A stretch of DNA of 64,000 nt, taken from NCBI GenBank assembly GCA_020853755.1, contig JADYYG010000051.1, positions 1 to 64,000 on the forward strand. The letters are read 5' to 3'. Positions 1 to 9,300 of the stretch are shown in pieces. Under the pieces are notes generated by a model. It had not been told where the DNA came from, made no database searches, and was given only the letters and a program-made list of their open reading frames with translations. Every line of letters begins with the position of its first letter. The first letter of the stretch is position 1. The stretch comes from Dehalococcoidia bacterium. GTDB lineage: Bacteria; Chloroflexota; Dehalococcoidia; Tepidiformales; Tepidiformaceae. The position numbers were made by a program, and so were the translations under genes.

Positions 1-240
1 CACGGCGTCACCGCCGTACGTGGGCAGGGTAGACTCAGACAGGGTGCATCTCCGTAGGTTTGGTGCTGACAAACACATCCTACCGGGGGCACCCCCCTTC
101 TATTCCCGGGACTCCCTCGCTGATTCATCGCCCGTGAGGTACGAGGGTCTACGCAATTGTTTACACAGTTTCCAGTCTCCCGGAACTGTCTCACATGTCT
201 TCGGACCTGATCACAAGAGGGCTTTCGCCAGCTTCGGAGG
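1..240. other. unassigned non-coding stretch at window edge
   Basis: No convincing gene is seen here; short open frames have no recognisable product or ribosome site. A bulged inverted repeat (ACAGTTTCC at 165-173 with GGAACTGT at 182-189) could form a hairpin. It lies beyond the rpsT terminator and may belong to a transcript that begins outside the window. No tRNA-like T-loop or cloverleaf was found. Confidence 0.3.
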
Positions 241-270
241 AAACAAAAAACGCCGGCCAATGGCCGGCGC
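241..270 (-). terminator. intrinsic terminator of rpsT
   Basis: A perfect 8-bp GC-rich stem (CGCCGGCC / GGCCGGCG, 251-269) with a 3-nt loop is followed on the minus strand by a T-rich run (243-250). It lies 26 nt beyond the rpsT stop. Geometry and position fit a rho-independent terminator. Confidence 0.85.
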
Positions 271-295
271 TTGATCTGAGGCCCGGGAAACCCTG

Positions 296-559
296 TCAGG
301 CGGACTTGCTGGCGAGTGCGGCGAGGCGGCGCTTGGCGCGGTCGGCCTTACCGGTGTGGATGGCGCCCATCTTGGCCGCGCGGTCGAGTGCAGAAAACGC
401 GCTGCTGAGCGCTTCCTTCACCTGCGCGTCATCGCCGCTGCCAACGGCTTCGCGGACGTGGCGGACGGAGCTGCGGGCGAGGGTGCGGCGTGCGCGGTTG
501 CGCTCGCGCTCGCGGAGGGACTGGTGCCAGCGCTTGATTGCGGACTTATGGTGAGCCAT
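296..559 (-). CDS. rpsT: 30S ribosomal protein S20
   Basis: The 87-residue basic protein matches bacterial S20 in length. It has the family N-terminus MAHHKSAIKR, long Arg/Ala-rich helices and the C-terminal HTGKADRAKRRLAAL segment. S20 binds 16S rRNA in the small subunit. The gene is monocistronic: it ends at a strong intrinsic terminator and the upstream neighbour (646-1113) is 86 bp away on the same strand. The ATG at 559 gives the canonical N-terminus. Confidence 0.97.
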   Translation of the reverse strand: MAHHKSAIKRWHQSLRERERNRARRTLARSSVRHVREAVGSGDDAQVKEALSSAFSALDRAAKMGAIHTGKADRAKRRLAALASKSA

Positions 560-645
560 GCGTGATCCGGGCCTGTTTTCTCAGAGTGTCGAACGAAAAG
601 AGTACCGCGACGGGCCGGTTCGGGCAACGAAAGCGAACGTGCGCC

Positions 646-1113
646 TCACTTCGCGCCCGCTGACCGCAACTTCCGCCCTCCCGCGAGCGGGACAACCCCG
701 ACGCCGTCGCCTTCAATCACGGACAGGTACGTTTCGACGGCGAGGCCGGGAAACCGCACCGCGAGGATCTCCCGGGCGCGTTCGAGGTGTTCGCGGTGCA
801 CTTCCTCCTCTTCCCGGCGGCCGGCCAGGTCCTGGTACATGCCACAGGTCATGTGGTTCATGAGCAGGATCCGCTGGAAGTGGTGGAGTTCGAAGAGCAG
901 CAAGATCTCCTCCTCCATGGTCTGGCGTGCGGCCTCGCTCGTCGGCAGGACAATCTGGCGGACGCCACCGGGCCGCGCGATGAGGTCGTAGGCGTTGTTC
1001 AGCCCGAGGTCGAGCCGGGCCTGGCGCTGAGCCGAGACAAAGCGGAAGTCGGAACACGAGATGACGAGCGCCCGGCAGCGGGCCTTACTGAGCTTGATCC
1101 CCATGCCAGTCAT
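646..1113 (-). CDS. beta-carbonic-anhydrase-like zinc protein
   Basis: The 155-aa protein keeps the arrangement of beta-carbonic anhydrases: CSDFR at 20-24 (zinc Cys and the Asp/Arg dyad), a N-x-A-Y-D-L-I-A-R-P-G-G stretch at 40-50, and H87-x2-C90 in NHMTCG. These would ligate Zn2+ for CO2/bicarbonate interconversion. At 155 aa it is shorter than typical enzymes (about 200), and several loops are missing, so catalysis is not certain. Starts at 1113 or 1104 are both possible and neither has a good Shine-Dalgarno. A longer in-frame extension to 1224 looks non-coding. Confidence 0.7.
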   Translation of the reverse strand: MTGMGIKLSKARCRALVISCSDFRFVSAQRQARLDLGLNNAYDLIARPGGVRQIVLPTSEAARQTMEEEILLLFELHHFQRILLMNHMTCGMYQDLAGRREEEEVHREHLERAREILAVRFPGLAVETYLSVIEGDGVGVVPLAGGRKLRSAGAK

Positions 1114-1487
1114 TCTGGAGCATGGGCACGAATACTGGAAATCGATTTCCAGTGACTTCGAATGTTCGCAGGTAAGCCGAACGCTCGGCCCAGCCTCGCC
1201 AGGGCGGGTTACGCATTGCCACACGGTCCAACCTCATAGATCCGACCGTAAGGGAGGCCACACCGGTGGAACCCACCGGAACGCCATCCCAGGGCCCGGA
1301 CGTTCGGGCAGCTCCCGGCTACCTCGCTGGGCTGACGATCCGCTTACTGCCGTGTGCGGTTCCCTTTGGGTGGCGCCAGCCAACGGGGTGGTTCGTGACG
1401 TACCCTTGCTGACGCGCAGGCCTTTGCGGAGGTCGGTGGTGGGCCGCTTACCGTCCCCATCCCGCCCGGCGCGCTATCATCGGAGCG
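1114..1487. repeat. intergenic region with dispersed repeat motifs
   Basis: No gene is supported in this 374-bp gap between divergent genes. It holds three motifs that recur elsewhere in the window: GATCCGACCGTAAGGGAGG near 1238-1256, a GATCCGCTTACTGCCG-type motif followed by GTGCGGTTCCCTTTG near 1339-1370, and CCCTTGCTGACGCGCAGG near 1403-1420. Related copies lie at 2.1, 11.8 and 47.1-47.8 kb. The promoter of the downstream lipoprotein gene lies at its right edge. Confidence 0.7.
1475..1480 (+). promoter_or_regulatory. -10 element of a probable leaderless promoter
   Basis: TATCAT lies 7 nt before the GTG start at 1488, where a transcript would begin at or next to the start codon. There is no Shine-Dalgarno and no clear -35 box. 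The same spacing recurs at several other genes in the window. Confidence 0.55.
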
Positions 1488-2099
1488 GTGCGCCTCCTTC
1501 CTTTGAATCCAGCTGGTGCGGTGCGTTTCGGTGCGGTCTTCGCGGTGGCGGCTGCTGCCTCGCTTGTCTTCGCCGCGTGCGAGAAGCCCGACGCCTCCTA
1601 CGTCACGTCGCCGTCGATCAAGACGCTCATCGGCACGACCACCGGAAACGTGGCTTTCAACCCGCCCGAGACCGCGCCGGCGCCGACCGATAACCCGCCG
1701 AAGTGGGACATCAAGTTCAACCTCGCGCGCTTCACCGAACTCGAAAACGGCTCTCCGGCGATGGAGATCCTGATGCAGGTGGACACCCTGCCCGGCTACG
1801 GTTTTGAGCTCTGGATCAGCGGCGAAGACGGCAAGACGGCCGCCCGCTGGACCGCCGGGTCGACCACGAAGTACGAGGGCACCGCCTGCTTCCAGCTCGA
1901 ACTGCAGCGCGGCGCCGAGGCGGTCCCACTGCCGCCCGGCAAGTACCACGCCACCCTCGCCTTCCGCGACCCGGAGGGTCCAGTGCTGGTGGCGAAGCAG
2001 ATCCCGGTGACGAACTTCACGCCGAAGCTCGAAGGCGCCATCCCCACCCCCACGAGCGAGGTCTTCCGGGAAGCCTGGGCCTGCCGCCGCGGGCAATAG
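1488..2099 (+). CDS. lipoprotein of unknown function
   Basis: The 203-aa protein begins with a basic N-terminus and a hydrophobic signal (residues 12-30) ending in a lipobox-like VFAAC, so Cys31 is the probable lipid anchor on the outside of the membrane. The mature part has no recognised catalytic motif. It looks beta-rich, with alternating hydrophobic strands such as YGFELWISG and KYHATLAF, suggesting a small beta-sandwich. The GTG start is preceded by a TATCAT box at 7 nt, so it is probably leaderless. It is flanked on both sides by repeat-rich gaps and has no operon partner. Confidence 0.7.
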   Translation: MRLLPLNPAGAVRFGAVFAVAAAASLVFAACEKPDASYVTSPSIKTLIGTTTGNVAFNPPETAPAPTDNPPKWDIKFNLARFTELENGSPAMEILMQVDTLPGYGFELWISGEDGKTAARWTAGSTTKYEGTACFQLELQRGAEAVPLPPGKYHATLAFRDPEGPVLVAKQIPVTNFTPKLEGAIPTPTSEVFREAWACRRGQ

Positions 2100-2342
2100 G
2101 GCGAAGCGAACCGTTCCAGCGCCCACTTCCGGCAAGGCCCGCGCGTAAGCAAGGGCATGCCTCGAACCACCACCCCCGGCTCACAGAGATCCGACCGTCA
2201 GGGAGGCCCTGCGGCCGAACCACCACCGGTTCACGGCAGCGCGGAAGCATGCGGGCGAACTTCCGGCCGTCTCGCCCGGCGGACGGTCCGCGTACCTGCC
2301 GTGCGCGGTTCTCTTCGCGGGCGGTATGTCGCGGTCTCTCCG
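2100..2342. repeat. intergenic dispersed repeat cluster
   Basis: This gap lies between convergent genes. It carries the same motif set as the gap at 1.1-1.5 kb in different order and orientation: the CTTGC..ACGCGCGGGCCTTG motif reverse-complemented near 2134-2155, AGATCCGACCGTCAGGGAGG near 2189-2208, and a TGCCGTGCGCGGTTC motif near 2300-2314. No coding potential is credible. Confidence 0.65.
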
Positions 2343-3212
2343 CTACCGGGCGCCGTTGGCCGTTGCCTTCTCGTACTCGCGGCGCGCTTCCGGGAGCCAC
2401 TTCTCGAGGTTCTTGATGCGCGTTTCGTCCGAGGGGTGGGTGGAGGCGTACTCCGGGAGTTGGGGGCCCTCACGGCGTTCGGCCATACGCTGCCAGAGCG
2501 CAACCGCCGCCTCGGGGTTGTAACCCGCGCGTGCCATGTAGATGAGGCCGATGTGGTCGGCTTCGGACTCCATGTCGCGCCCGAAGGGGAGGAGCACGCC
2601 GAACTGCGCGCCCGCGCCGAAGAGGGCAAGGACAGCCCCGCGCGCCGCAGGGTCGATGCCCCCAAGGGTCGCCGAGACCGCGGTCAGCCCAACCTGCGTC
2701 AGTTGTTGCTGGAGCATCCGCTCGGCGCCGTGCTGGGCGATGGCGTGGGCGATTTCGTGCGCCATCACGGCCGCCAGTCCCTCTTCATCCCGGGTCACCG
2801 CGAGAATGCCCGTGTACACCGCCACCTTGCCGCCGGGCAGGCACCAGGCGTTCACCTCGTCCGAGGCGATGAGGGTGAACTGCCAGTCGTAGCCGGGGTC
2901 ATCGGCCACGGCGGCGATGCGTTCGCCAACGCGCTGCACGGCTTCGGCGTCGGGTCCGCGGCTGACGATGCTGGAGGCGTCCTGTTGGAGCACCTCGCGG
3001 TAGGCGTCGGCGCCGAGTTTCTCCTGGTCCGCCTCCGAGAGGGCGACCTTCTGGGTACGGCCGGTGACCGGGACGGTCTGTTCTTCGGCCCGGCAGTAGA
3101 GGAAGAGCGCGAACGAGCAGAGGGCGATGAGGAGCAGGCCGGCCGCGCCGACTTCGGCATAGCCGCGCTCGGAACGGACCAGCCATAACGGCTCGCGGCG
3201 TGGGGGCTGCAT
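2343..3212 (-). CDS. membrane-anchored M48 family metalloprotease
   Basis: The 289-aa protein has one N-terminal transmembrane segment (about 21-40) followed by a peptidase M48 domain. The zinc motif is HEIAH at 152-156, and the third ligand lies in ESEAD at 215-219. The layout resembles the BepA/LoiP/Oma1 group, which degrades misfolded envelope proteins. A C-terminal helical stretch with STHPSDETRI is typical of the group. The ATG at 3212 has no Shine-Dalgarno but a TAGCCT hexamer 6 nt upstream (3219-3224), which suggests a leaderless transcript. It converges with the lipoprotein gene to its left. Confidence 0.88.
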   Translation of the reverse strand: MQPPRREPLWLVRSERGYAEVGAAGLLLIALCSFALFLYCRAEEQTVPVTGRTQKVALSEADQEKLGADAYREVLQQDASSIVSRGPDAEAVQRVGERIAAVADDPGYDWQFTLIASDEVNAWCLPGGKVAVYTGILAVTRDEEGLAAVMAHEIAHAIAQHGAERMLQQQLTQVGLTAVSATLGGIDPAARGAVLALFGAGAQFGVLLPFGRDMESEADHIGLIYMARAGYNPEAAVALWQRMAERREGPQLPEYASTHPSDETRIKNLEKWLPEARREYEKATANGAR

Positions 3213-3326
3213 GCCGTAAGGCTACCAACGGTGGCCATTCGGCGCGCATTCGCCGCGGCGGCCCTTTCCCTTCCCCCGCTCCGGGTTGCTACGCTCAATA
3301 AACCAACATCGAAGCCGGAGCCAGCC

Positions 3327-4061
3327 ATGCCGCAAACCGAAGTCCCCGTTCCCCCGTCCGCCATGGTGGTGGTCGCCCATCCCGATGACGCCGAGTTCAT
3401 GGTCGCCGGAACGGTCGCGAAATGGGCCCGCCAGGGCTGCGAGATCACCTACGTAGTCATCACCAAGGGCGACAAAGGCAGCGATGACCCGGCGATGACC
3501 AGCAGCCGCCTGACCGAGATCCGGGAGGCCGAGCAGCGCGCCGCCGGGGCCATCCTTGGCGTGAAGAACTACGAATTCATGGGCTACCCGGACGGGTACC
3601 TGCAGCACACCCTCGAACTGCGCCGCGACGTCACTCGCCTCATACGCAAGTACCGGCCGCATACCCTCTTCACCTTCGACCCGACGACGCGCTACTTCTC
3701 GGACACGTACGTGAACCACCCGGACCATCGCGTCGCCGGCGATGTCGCCCTCGATGCGACGTTCCCCAGCGCGCGCGATCGGCTGACCTTCCCCGAACTG
3801 CTGCTCGACGGCTTCGAACCGTGGAAGGTTCGCCAGGTCTGGCTTTCGAATGCGGAGAAAGCGAATGTCTGGATCGATATCGCGGAGACGATTGAGCTGA
3901 AGAAGAAAGCGATGCTCGCGCACCCCTCGCAACTCGGCGAGGACATTCTCCCGTTCGTCGATGCGATGGCGCGGGGCGAGGCACAGGGTTCGGAGTACGA
4001 GTTTGCCGAGGCGTTCCGGCGGTTCATGCTCGAAGCGGACCCTGTCGAAGGGGAAAAGTAA
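3327..4061 (+). CDS. PIG-L (LmbE-like) deacetylase family protein
   Basis: The 244-aa protein has the family zinc motif AHPDDAE at 17-23 and the distal HPDHR at 131-135, which complete the metal site of N-acetylglucosaminyl-type deacetylases (LmbE, MshB, BshB). The substrate cannot be deduced. Such enzymes act on GlcNAc-inositol, bacillithiol or mycothiol precursors, or antibiotics. The ATG at 3327 is chosen because GGAG lies just upstream and the protein then begins shortly before the first beta strand. An upstream extension to 3231 has no family similarity. Confidence 0.85.
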   Translation: MPQTEVPVPPSAMVVVAHPDDAEFMVAGTVAKWARQGCEITYVVITKGDKGSDDPAMTSSRLTEIREAEQRAAGAILGVKNYEFMGYPDGYLQHTLELRRDVTRLIRKYRPHTLFTFDPTTRYFSDTYVNHPDHRVAGDVALDATFPSARDRLTFPELLLDGFEPWKVRQVWLSNAEKANVWIDIAETIELKKKAMLAHPSQLGEDILPFVDAMARGEAQGSEYEFAEAFRRFMLEADPVEGEK

Positions 4062-4182
4062 AGGCCAGGGCCACCGCAGTCACCGTTCGTCCACCCCGGC
4101 CGCGGCACCTCCCAGCGCCGCCGCGCCATCTTGTGGTGAGCGCAAAGCACCTCGCAGCGCGCATCACAGGCGGGTGATTCAC

Positions 4183-5205
4183 ATGCGAACCATCATGACC
4201 CTCTTCGTTCTCCTCCTCGTCGCCGCCTCGGGCGGCGCCTGCGGCGGCAGTGACGAACAGCAAACTCCGGCGACGGCGCCAACAGCAACGGCAACGGCAA
4301 CGGCCATCGTCGAGTCACCCGCGACCCGAGCAGCGTCTGCCCAGGCGGCGAAGCCCCAGGCCTCGCGAACGCCATCGGCGGGCCGCGCACCGAAGGGAGA
4401 CGTGGCGCTCCCGGGTACGGTCGACCGTGACGTGACGTACTGCAGTCCCGGCGGAGTGGACCAGAAGATGGACATCTACCACCCGGTGCACGGCAACGGC
4501 GCGCTCGTGATGCTCATCCACGGCGGCGGCTGGTCGAAAGGCGACAAGGAATCGGGCTCGAGCACAGGGATCTTCGCGGAACTGCTGAATCGCGGGTATA
4601 CGGTCTCCTCCATCGATTACCGGCTCGCCCCGGAATACCAGTTCCCGGCCCAGATGCAGGACGTCACCTGCGCCGTGCTTTACCTGAAGCAGCACGCGAA
4701 GGAGCTCGGCATCGACCCGGCGCGAATCGGCGCGTACGGCAGCAGTGCCGGCGGCCACCTCGCTTCGCTCCTCGGGACTACCGGCGGCCACGGCTACGAG
4801 ATGGGCATCACGACCCTCAATGCCGAAGTCGCGGCCGTGGTCGACCTCTTCGGGCCGACCGACCTGACGGTGAAGTTCGACGGATCGCAGGATGAGATTG
4901 TGATGCGGGCGTTCGGGACAACTGACCGAACATCGAAGGAGTTGCAGCAGGCCAGCCCCGTCCTCCAGGTCTCGGCCGATGACCCACCGTTCCTCATCAT
5001 CCACGGGGAAGACGACAAACTCGTGCCACTCTCCCAGGGCGAGACGTTCTACAAGGCGCTCGTGGCTGCGGGCGTGGACGCGGAGTTCGTCCCGGTGGCG
5101 AACGCCGGGCACGGCTTCACCCCCGTCGGCGGGCCAATCAGCCCGAACCTCACCGAGATCGCGAAGAGGATGGCCGACTTCTTCGACGCCTACCTGCTGA
5201 AGTGA
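4183..5205 (+). CDS. secreted alpha/beta hydrolase (HSL/BD-FAE-like esterase)
   Basis: The 340-aa protein has an N-terminal hydrophobic signal ending in a weak lipobox (GGAC, Cys20). A Thr/Ala-rich linker (28-70) and a complete alpha/beta-hydrolase domain follow. The oxyanion motif HGGGW is at 113-117, the nucleophile elbow GSSAG has Ser188, the acid is Asp277 or Asp278 in GEDD, and the base is His310 in AGHGF. This is the hormone-sensitive-lipase/BD-FAE pattern, acting on short acyl or carbohydrate esters outside the cell. The ATG at 4183 places the signal correctly; the upstream in-frame part overlaps the deacetylase gene and looks non-coding. Confidence 0.85.
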   Translation: MRTIMTLFVLLLVAASGGACGGSDEQQTPATAPTATATATAIVESPATRAASAQAAKPQASRTPSAGRAPKGDVALPGTVDRDVTYCSPGGVDQKMDIYHPVHGNGALVMLIHGGGWSKGDKESGSSTGIFAELLNRGYTVSSIDYRLAPEYQFPAQMQDVTCAVLYLKQHAKELGIDPARIGAYGSSAGGHLASLLGTTGGHGYEMGITTLNAEVAAVVDLFGPTDLTVKFDGSQDEIVMRAFGTTDRTSKELQQASPVLQVSADDPPFLIIHGEDDKLVPLSQGETFYKALVAAGVDAEFVPVANAGHGFTPVGGPISPNLTEIAKRMADFFDAYLLK

Positions 5206-5331
5206 GCGGGTTTACGCCGCCCCGGGAGGCCATCCCTTGCGCTAACCGCCTTCCGGTACGATACCTGTGAAGACAGTGTCCGCAATTGACAGGTGCGCTA
5301 AAGTTCGCACCCAGCATTCTCGGAGAAAACG

Positions 5332-5496
5332 ATGGAGACAACGGTGACGAGCAAGGGCAAGCCCGGGACGGTAGTGCTCAAGAAGACCGGTTCCCATGTG
5401 CAGTCGCATCAGAACGCCTCCGCGTCTCCTCCGTCGATGCCTGCACGCGTGAAGCCCGGGGAAACGGCGCACCGAAGCGCCTCTAACGCTCAATAA
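5332..5496 (+). CDS. small basic hypothetical protein (54 aa)
   Basis: A 54-codon ORF with a good ribosome site (GGAG at 5322-5325, 6 nt before the ATG). The peptide starts METTVTSKGKPGTVVLKKTG and is Ser/Thr/Lys/Pro-rich without membrane segments. It resembles no family I know. Its last 14 nt overlap the 3' end of the convergent gene at 5483. The ribosome site makes it more credible than a random ORF, but composition alone does not prove coding. Confidence 0.45.
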   Translation: METTVTSKGKPGTVVLKKTGSHVQSHQNASASPPSMPARVKPGETAHRSASNAQ

Positions 5497-6340
5497 TCAG
5501 CGATTCTGCCCACATTGCCGTGATGACCCGGCTCGTCTTGCGAAGGTGCACCGGGAGTGCGCGGTCATCCGTCAGATGAGCGCACGTAGGGGCGAAGTCA
5601 CCGAGCAAGACGTCACGCCCGAACGTCATGCCGCTGCCAAGCGCGCCCGTGTCCTCGAAATGCCTCGCGGGGACCACGACGCACGGCATATGAGTGACGC
5701 CCAGCTTTTGTAGCCCGTAGACACGGTGGAAGCCGTTGCGGAGGAAGTAGCGCCCCTCGAACCGGGCGACGTGCAGTAATGGGCAACCCATCCCGAGGTA
5801 GACGCCCGCCACAACGTCATGCGTCCCTGAATCCAATTCAAAGAGTCCCGACCGTATCACTCTCAGGTTCAAGGACTCGGAGTGGATGATGACGCTCCCC
5901 TCCGACTGCGTGACCTGCGGCGTGAACGATTCGGACTGAGCCGGAAGGCAGATCTCCGCCAGGTCCGCGGGCGAGTGGATGTCGCCAGCGAAGTTGCGGC
6001 ACAGGTCGTCGGAACGGGCAGTTTCCACGTGCGGCTGGTAGGCCAGCAACGGGCCAATCTCCACGAGGGCGAACTGCACATCTGGGAACGACTCCGTGAG
6101 TTCCTCGAATCCCTCGGATTCACGGACTTTCTCGAGGTGGTTGCTCAGGGAGTCCGGAAGTTCGCTGATCTCCGGCTTGCCGGCGCGCCGGTTGGCGGGA
6201 CCCAACCGATCTCGAGCCGCCGCCCAGAGTGCTGAGAGGGCAGCCGGGTCGGAATCTTCAACGAAACAGCGTTCGGCAAGATAGGTGCATCCCTCTTGCC
6301 GTGCCATGAAGCCCACCAGTGAGAGTCCGTCGATTGGCAT
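5483..6340 (-). CDS. hypothetical protein with ParB/sulfiredoxin-like motif
   Basis: The 285-aa protein is not assigned to a named family. A central segment (about 190-220) reads RYFLRNGFHRVYGLQKLG followed by MPCVVV. It resembles the ligand-binding core of ParB/Srx-type domains (x-DG-x-HR-x2-A-x3-LG), with Asn in place of Asp. The gene starts 15 bp downstream of dnaE on the same strand and has a strong ribosome site (GGGAGAAG), so it is probably co-transcribed with the replicative polymerase. A nucleotide-binding or nuclease role is possible but only inferred. Confidence 0.6.
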   Translation of the reverse strand: MPIDGLSLVGFMARQEGCTYLAERCFVEDSDPAALSALWAAARDRLGPANRRAGKPEISELPDSLSNHLEKVRESEGFEELTESFPDVQFALVEIGPLLAYQPHVETARSDDLCRNFAGDIHSPADLAEICLPAQSESFTPQVTQSEGSVIIHSESLNLRVIRSGLFELDSGTHDVVAGVYLGMGCPLLHVARFEGRYFLRNGFHRVYGLQKLGVTHMPCVVVPARHFEDTGALGSGMTFGRDVLLGDFAPTCAHLTDDRALPVHLRKTSRVITAMWAESLIIER

Positions 6341-6355
6341 CTTCTTCTCCCCCGC

Positions 6356-9300
6356 TCAGGCCGCCCCGGGGAGCCGCGAGGAGGTGAACTTCACGTGACC
6401 CTGGTTGCGCAGCAGGTTCCGCACGCTCCGCGCCAGTTCTTCGGTGACCTCGGCGCGCGGCAGGTCGAACTCGCTGTCGTTGCCGTCGGCGTCGCGGACG
6501 ATGAGGCGGACCTCGTCCTTGCCAGGGCTCTTCGCCAGCAGGCCGGCGACGGCGCGGAGGAGCGCCTCATCGGCCGCGACGTCGTCCGTCTCGTAGATGG
6601 TAACCGTGAATCGCGAAGCGTCGCCGTTGATTGGCGGCGTCACGCCCGGGCGGTTCGCCTCGGTGGTGGCGCCCCCGGGCGAGGCATTCGCCGGGTTGCG
6701 CGGCGGCCCGCCGTTCGTGCGCGCGCTCCCATTCGCATAACCGTTGCCGTTTGTGGAGTGGCTCCCGTTGCCATGGCCGGTGCCGTTCACCTGTCCATTC
6801 ATGTGCGGCCCGTTGACCGGCGGGGTGTCGCCGGGGGCCTGGTCCATGCGCGGGCGGCGCTTCGGCGCTTCGACCTGCCACTGTTCGGCGATAAACCCGA
6901 CGACCGTGCCCTCGGTCGAATCGTACGGCGCAGCTTTGCGCACGTTCAGGCCGATACGGTCGCCGCGGTCGCGCACTTCGACCGAGCAGACGAGCACCTG
7001 GCCCTCGGCCCAGATCTCCTCGCCGGTCAGTTCGATCGCGTCGTTCCAGACCGTCAGTTCGATCGTGCCGGAGAGGTCTTCGAGGTCGACCACGTAGAAG
7101 CGCCGGCCGTCACGCGTGGCGCGGGCCTGAACGCGGGTGATCAGCCCGCCGATGGTCACCGCCTGGCCCTTCAGGTCCAGCGTTAGCTCGGCGGTCTGGT
7201 GGCTGCAGAAGCGGGCGACGTCATTGGCGATGGGCTTGAACGGATGGTCCGAAACGTAGACGCCAAGCAGGTCCTTCTCCCAGACCAGCCATTCCTGCGG
7301 GGTCGCCGGCGCCTGGGGCAGTTCGAAACCGGACCCCGGCGTGGCCACCTCGCTGCCGAAGAGATCAAACATCGTCGACTGACCGCTGTCGCGCAGGTCC
7401 TTCTCGCGCTTGACCTCGAGGATGATCCGCTCAGCGCCGAGGACGAGTTCGTTGCGGTTATACGGCTCGCGGCCGGGCGCCCCGGGGAGCAGGTCGAACG
7501 CGCCGGAGCGGGCGAGGTGCTCGATCGCGCGGGAGTTCGCGCTGCTCAGGTCGGCGCGTTTGCAGAAGTCCTCGAGGTCGCGGTAGGGGCCGCCCTTCTC
7601 GCGCGCGCTGATGATGCCTTCGACTGCCGCCGAGCCGACGTTCTTCACGACGCCCATGCCGAAACGGATGGCCATCGCGCCGTCCTGCCGTTTGACCACG
7701 CTGAAGTCGCCCGCGCTCTCGTTGATGTCCGGCGGGAGCACTTCGATGCCGAGCTTCGAGCATTCGGCGACGGCCGCGGCGATGCGCGCATGCGTGTCGG
7801 GCGAGTTCTTCGTCAGTTGCATCAGGGCGGTCATGTACTGGACCGGGTAGTTCGCTTTGAGCCAGGCGGTCTGGTAGGCGATGTGGCCGTAGCACCAGCT
7901 GTGGGCCTTGTTGAAGGCGTAACCGGCGAACGGCTCGACGAGGTCGAATACGGCCGCGGCGTCGGTTTCGGTGTAGCCCTTCTTGCACGCCCCTTCGATG
8001 AAGCGGACGCGCTCTTCGACCATGATCTCGGCCTTCTTCTTGCCCATCGCCTTGCGCATGATGTCGGCCTGGCCGAGCGAGTAGCCTGCGAACTGGCGGG
8101 CGATGAGAAGCACCTGGTCCTGGTAGACGATGACACCGTAGGTCTCGTCCAGGATGTCGGCGAGGGCCGGGTGCGGGTAGGTGATCGGGATCTTGCCGTG
8201 CTTCGAATCGATGAACCGCGGGATCTGCTGCATTGGCCCCGGGCGGTAGAGCGCGACCATGGCGCAGAGGTCGGAGATGTTCGTCGGCTGGAGGTCCTGG
8301 ACGTAACGGCGCATCCCCGACGATTCAAGCTGGAACACGCCGAAGGTCTCGCCCTTGCCGAGCATCTCCATCGTCTTCGCGTCGCCATCGACGATGTGGA
8401 CGATGTCGATCGTTTCGCCAGTGGTGTCGCTAATCAGGTCGACGGCGCGCTGGAGGATGGTGAGGTTCGAAAGGCCGAGGAAGTCCATCTTCAGGAGGCC
8501 AATCTTGGCCACCTGCTCCATCGCGAACTGGGTCGTCGGGATGCTGTCCTCGTCGCCCTTCGTCGGGCGCTGCAGCGGCACGTGGTCGATGAGTGGGTCA
8601 CGCGAGATGACGACGCCGGCGGCATGGGTGCTCGCGTGGCGGGAAACGCCCTCGAGCTTACGCGCGGTATCAAGCAGGCGGCGCACCTTCGCGTCCGTCT
8701 CGTACGCTTCTTTCATCTCCTGCGATTGCTCCAGGGCGTCATCGAGGGTGATGTGGAGGACATCGGGGACGAGCCGGGCGACCCGGTCCGTCTCGCCGTA
8801 CGAGATGCCGAGGGCGCGGCCGACGTCGCGGATGGCGGCCTTCGCCCCGAGCGTCCCGAACGTGATGATCTGGGCGACGCGGTCCTTGCCGTACCGTTCG
8901 TAGGCGAAGCGGATCATCTCGTCCCGCCGGTCATCGGCGAAGTCGAAGTCGACGTCCGGCATTTCGCGCCGTTCGATGTTGAGGAAGCGCTCGAAGACGA
9001 GGCGGTTCGCCACCGGGTCAATGTCGGTCACGCGGAGGACGAAGAGTACGAGCGAGGCGGCGGCCGAACCGCGCACGCCCATCTTGATCCCGGCCTGGCG
9101 GGCGAAATCGGCGATCTCTTTGACCACGAACATGTAGTCCGTAAAGCCCGTCTGCTTGAGGACGTCGAGTTCGTAGGTCAGGCGCTGTTGCAGTTCGGGT
9201 GTGACATCGTCGAAGCGTTCGTGGAGGCCGCGGAAGCAGATCTCGGCGAGGTAATCGTCGCTCGTGCGGCCCTCTGGCACGGGCGGCTCGGGCAGCAGTT

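Noticed and set aside
2157..3188. Long plus-strand open frame opposite the M48 protease gene
   Set aside because: Composition (Arg/Gly/Val/Asp shadow of a GC-rich gene) and exact overlap with a clear HEIAH protease on the other strand show it is antisense noise.
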